Source: Symbiobacterium terraclitae (GTDB taxonomy: Bacteria; Bacillota; Sulfobacillia; Symbiobacteriales; Symbiobacteriaceae). From it: a DNA stretch of 64,000 nt. The stretch covers positions 94,363 through 158,362 of the forward strand of contig NZ_JAGGLG010000006.1 in NCBI RefSeq assembly GCF_017874315.1, written 5' to 3'. The position numbers and the translations under genes were made by a program. Under the pieces are notes generated by a model, which worked only from the letters and a program-made list of their open reading frames with translations, did not search any database and had not been told where the DNA came from. Shown piece by piece: positions 63,972 to 64,000 of the stretch. Numbering within the stretch: position 1 is the stretch's first letter; each line of letters opens with the position of its first letter.

Positions 63972-64000
63972 ATGAGCAAGAAGACGTATCGACCGTATGA
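63972..64000 (+). mobile_element. 5' end of a probable IS transposase (cut by window edge)
   Basis: Only nine codons are in the window: MSKKTYRPY. This start closely resembles the beginning of IS1182-type transposases (MxKKxFRPYxPDQ). Family call is by eye from few residues. Confidence 0.5.

Overview
The window is high-GC DNA from a Gram-positive-type (Firmicutes/Clostridia-like) spore former. It carries PolC, CodY, a T-box proS leader, FapA/FlbD/PilZ, a SPOCS-domain protein and a Bacillus-like gene order together with very high GC; Symbiobacterium (S. thermophilum or a close relative) is my inference, not something a search has confirmed. Almost all housekeeping genes lie on the minus strand.

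Layout. 1-3.7 kb: left-edge-truncated ADP-ribosylglycohydrolase, DUF4149-like protein, Cof-type HAD phosphatase, lipoate ligase-like protein, and a divergent membrane protein. 3.8-8.3 kb: polC. 8.4-16.2 kb: accessory block with MgtC-like protein, glycosyltransferase, a metal ABC transporter operon (one permease fused to a DtxR-like domain) behind its own promoter and a palindromic operator, a cupredoxin protein, a patatin-like phospholipase and a decayed gene. 16.2-20.4 kb: archaeal/eukaryotic-type proS with a T-box leader, an MFS transporter, a YdcF-like protein and a zinc-ribbon protein. 20.5-31.3 kb: ispG, two tandem rseP paralogues, dxr, an AI-2E/YtvI-type protein, cdsA, uppS, a small PASTA-like ORF, frr, pyrH, tsf, rpsB. 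31.5-36.1 kb: FlbD, PilZ and FapA genes with three small unknown proteins, then codY. 36.4-46.4 kb: xerC, trmFO, topA, dprA, an M20 peptidase, TusA-like protein, two small unknowns and a ComM-like ATPase. 46.7-55.1 kb: SPOCS protein (plus strand), yraN, rnhB, rbgA, lepB, rplS, trmD, rimM, ylqD, khpA, rpsP, ffh, ylxM.

The order ylxM-ffh-rpsP-khpA-ylqD-rimM-trmD-rplS-rbgA-rnhB ... dprA-topA-trmFO-xerC-codY ... rpsB-tsf-pyrH-frr-uppS-cdsA-dxr-rseP ... proS ... polC follows the Bacillus subtilis chromosome. The slot that in Bacillus holds the large fla/che operon (codY to rpsB) here holds only FlbD, PilZ and FapA genes plus small unknowns. Between rseP and polC the string is interrupted by transport and metal genes.

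55.2-64 kb is accessory: an ORF broken by an amber codon, a MazG-like hydrolase, a 539-aa unknown with a C-terminal membrane segment and its partner, a terpenoid-cyclase-like toroid protein, a MerR/TipAS regulator with a textbook 19-bp-spacer promoter, and then a lower-GC island with a candidate restriction-modification pair (PD-(D/E)xK-like protein and a Zn-ribbon adenine methylase-like protein), ending in the first codons of a probable IS transposase at the right edge. The R-M pair is the strongest candidate for an undescribed system.
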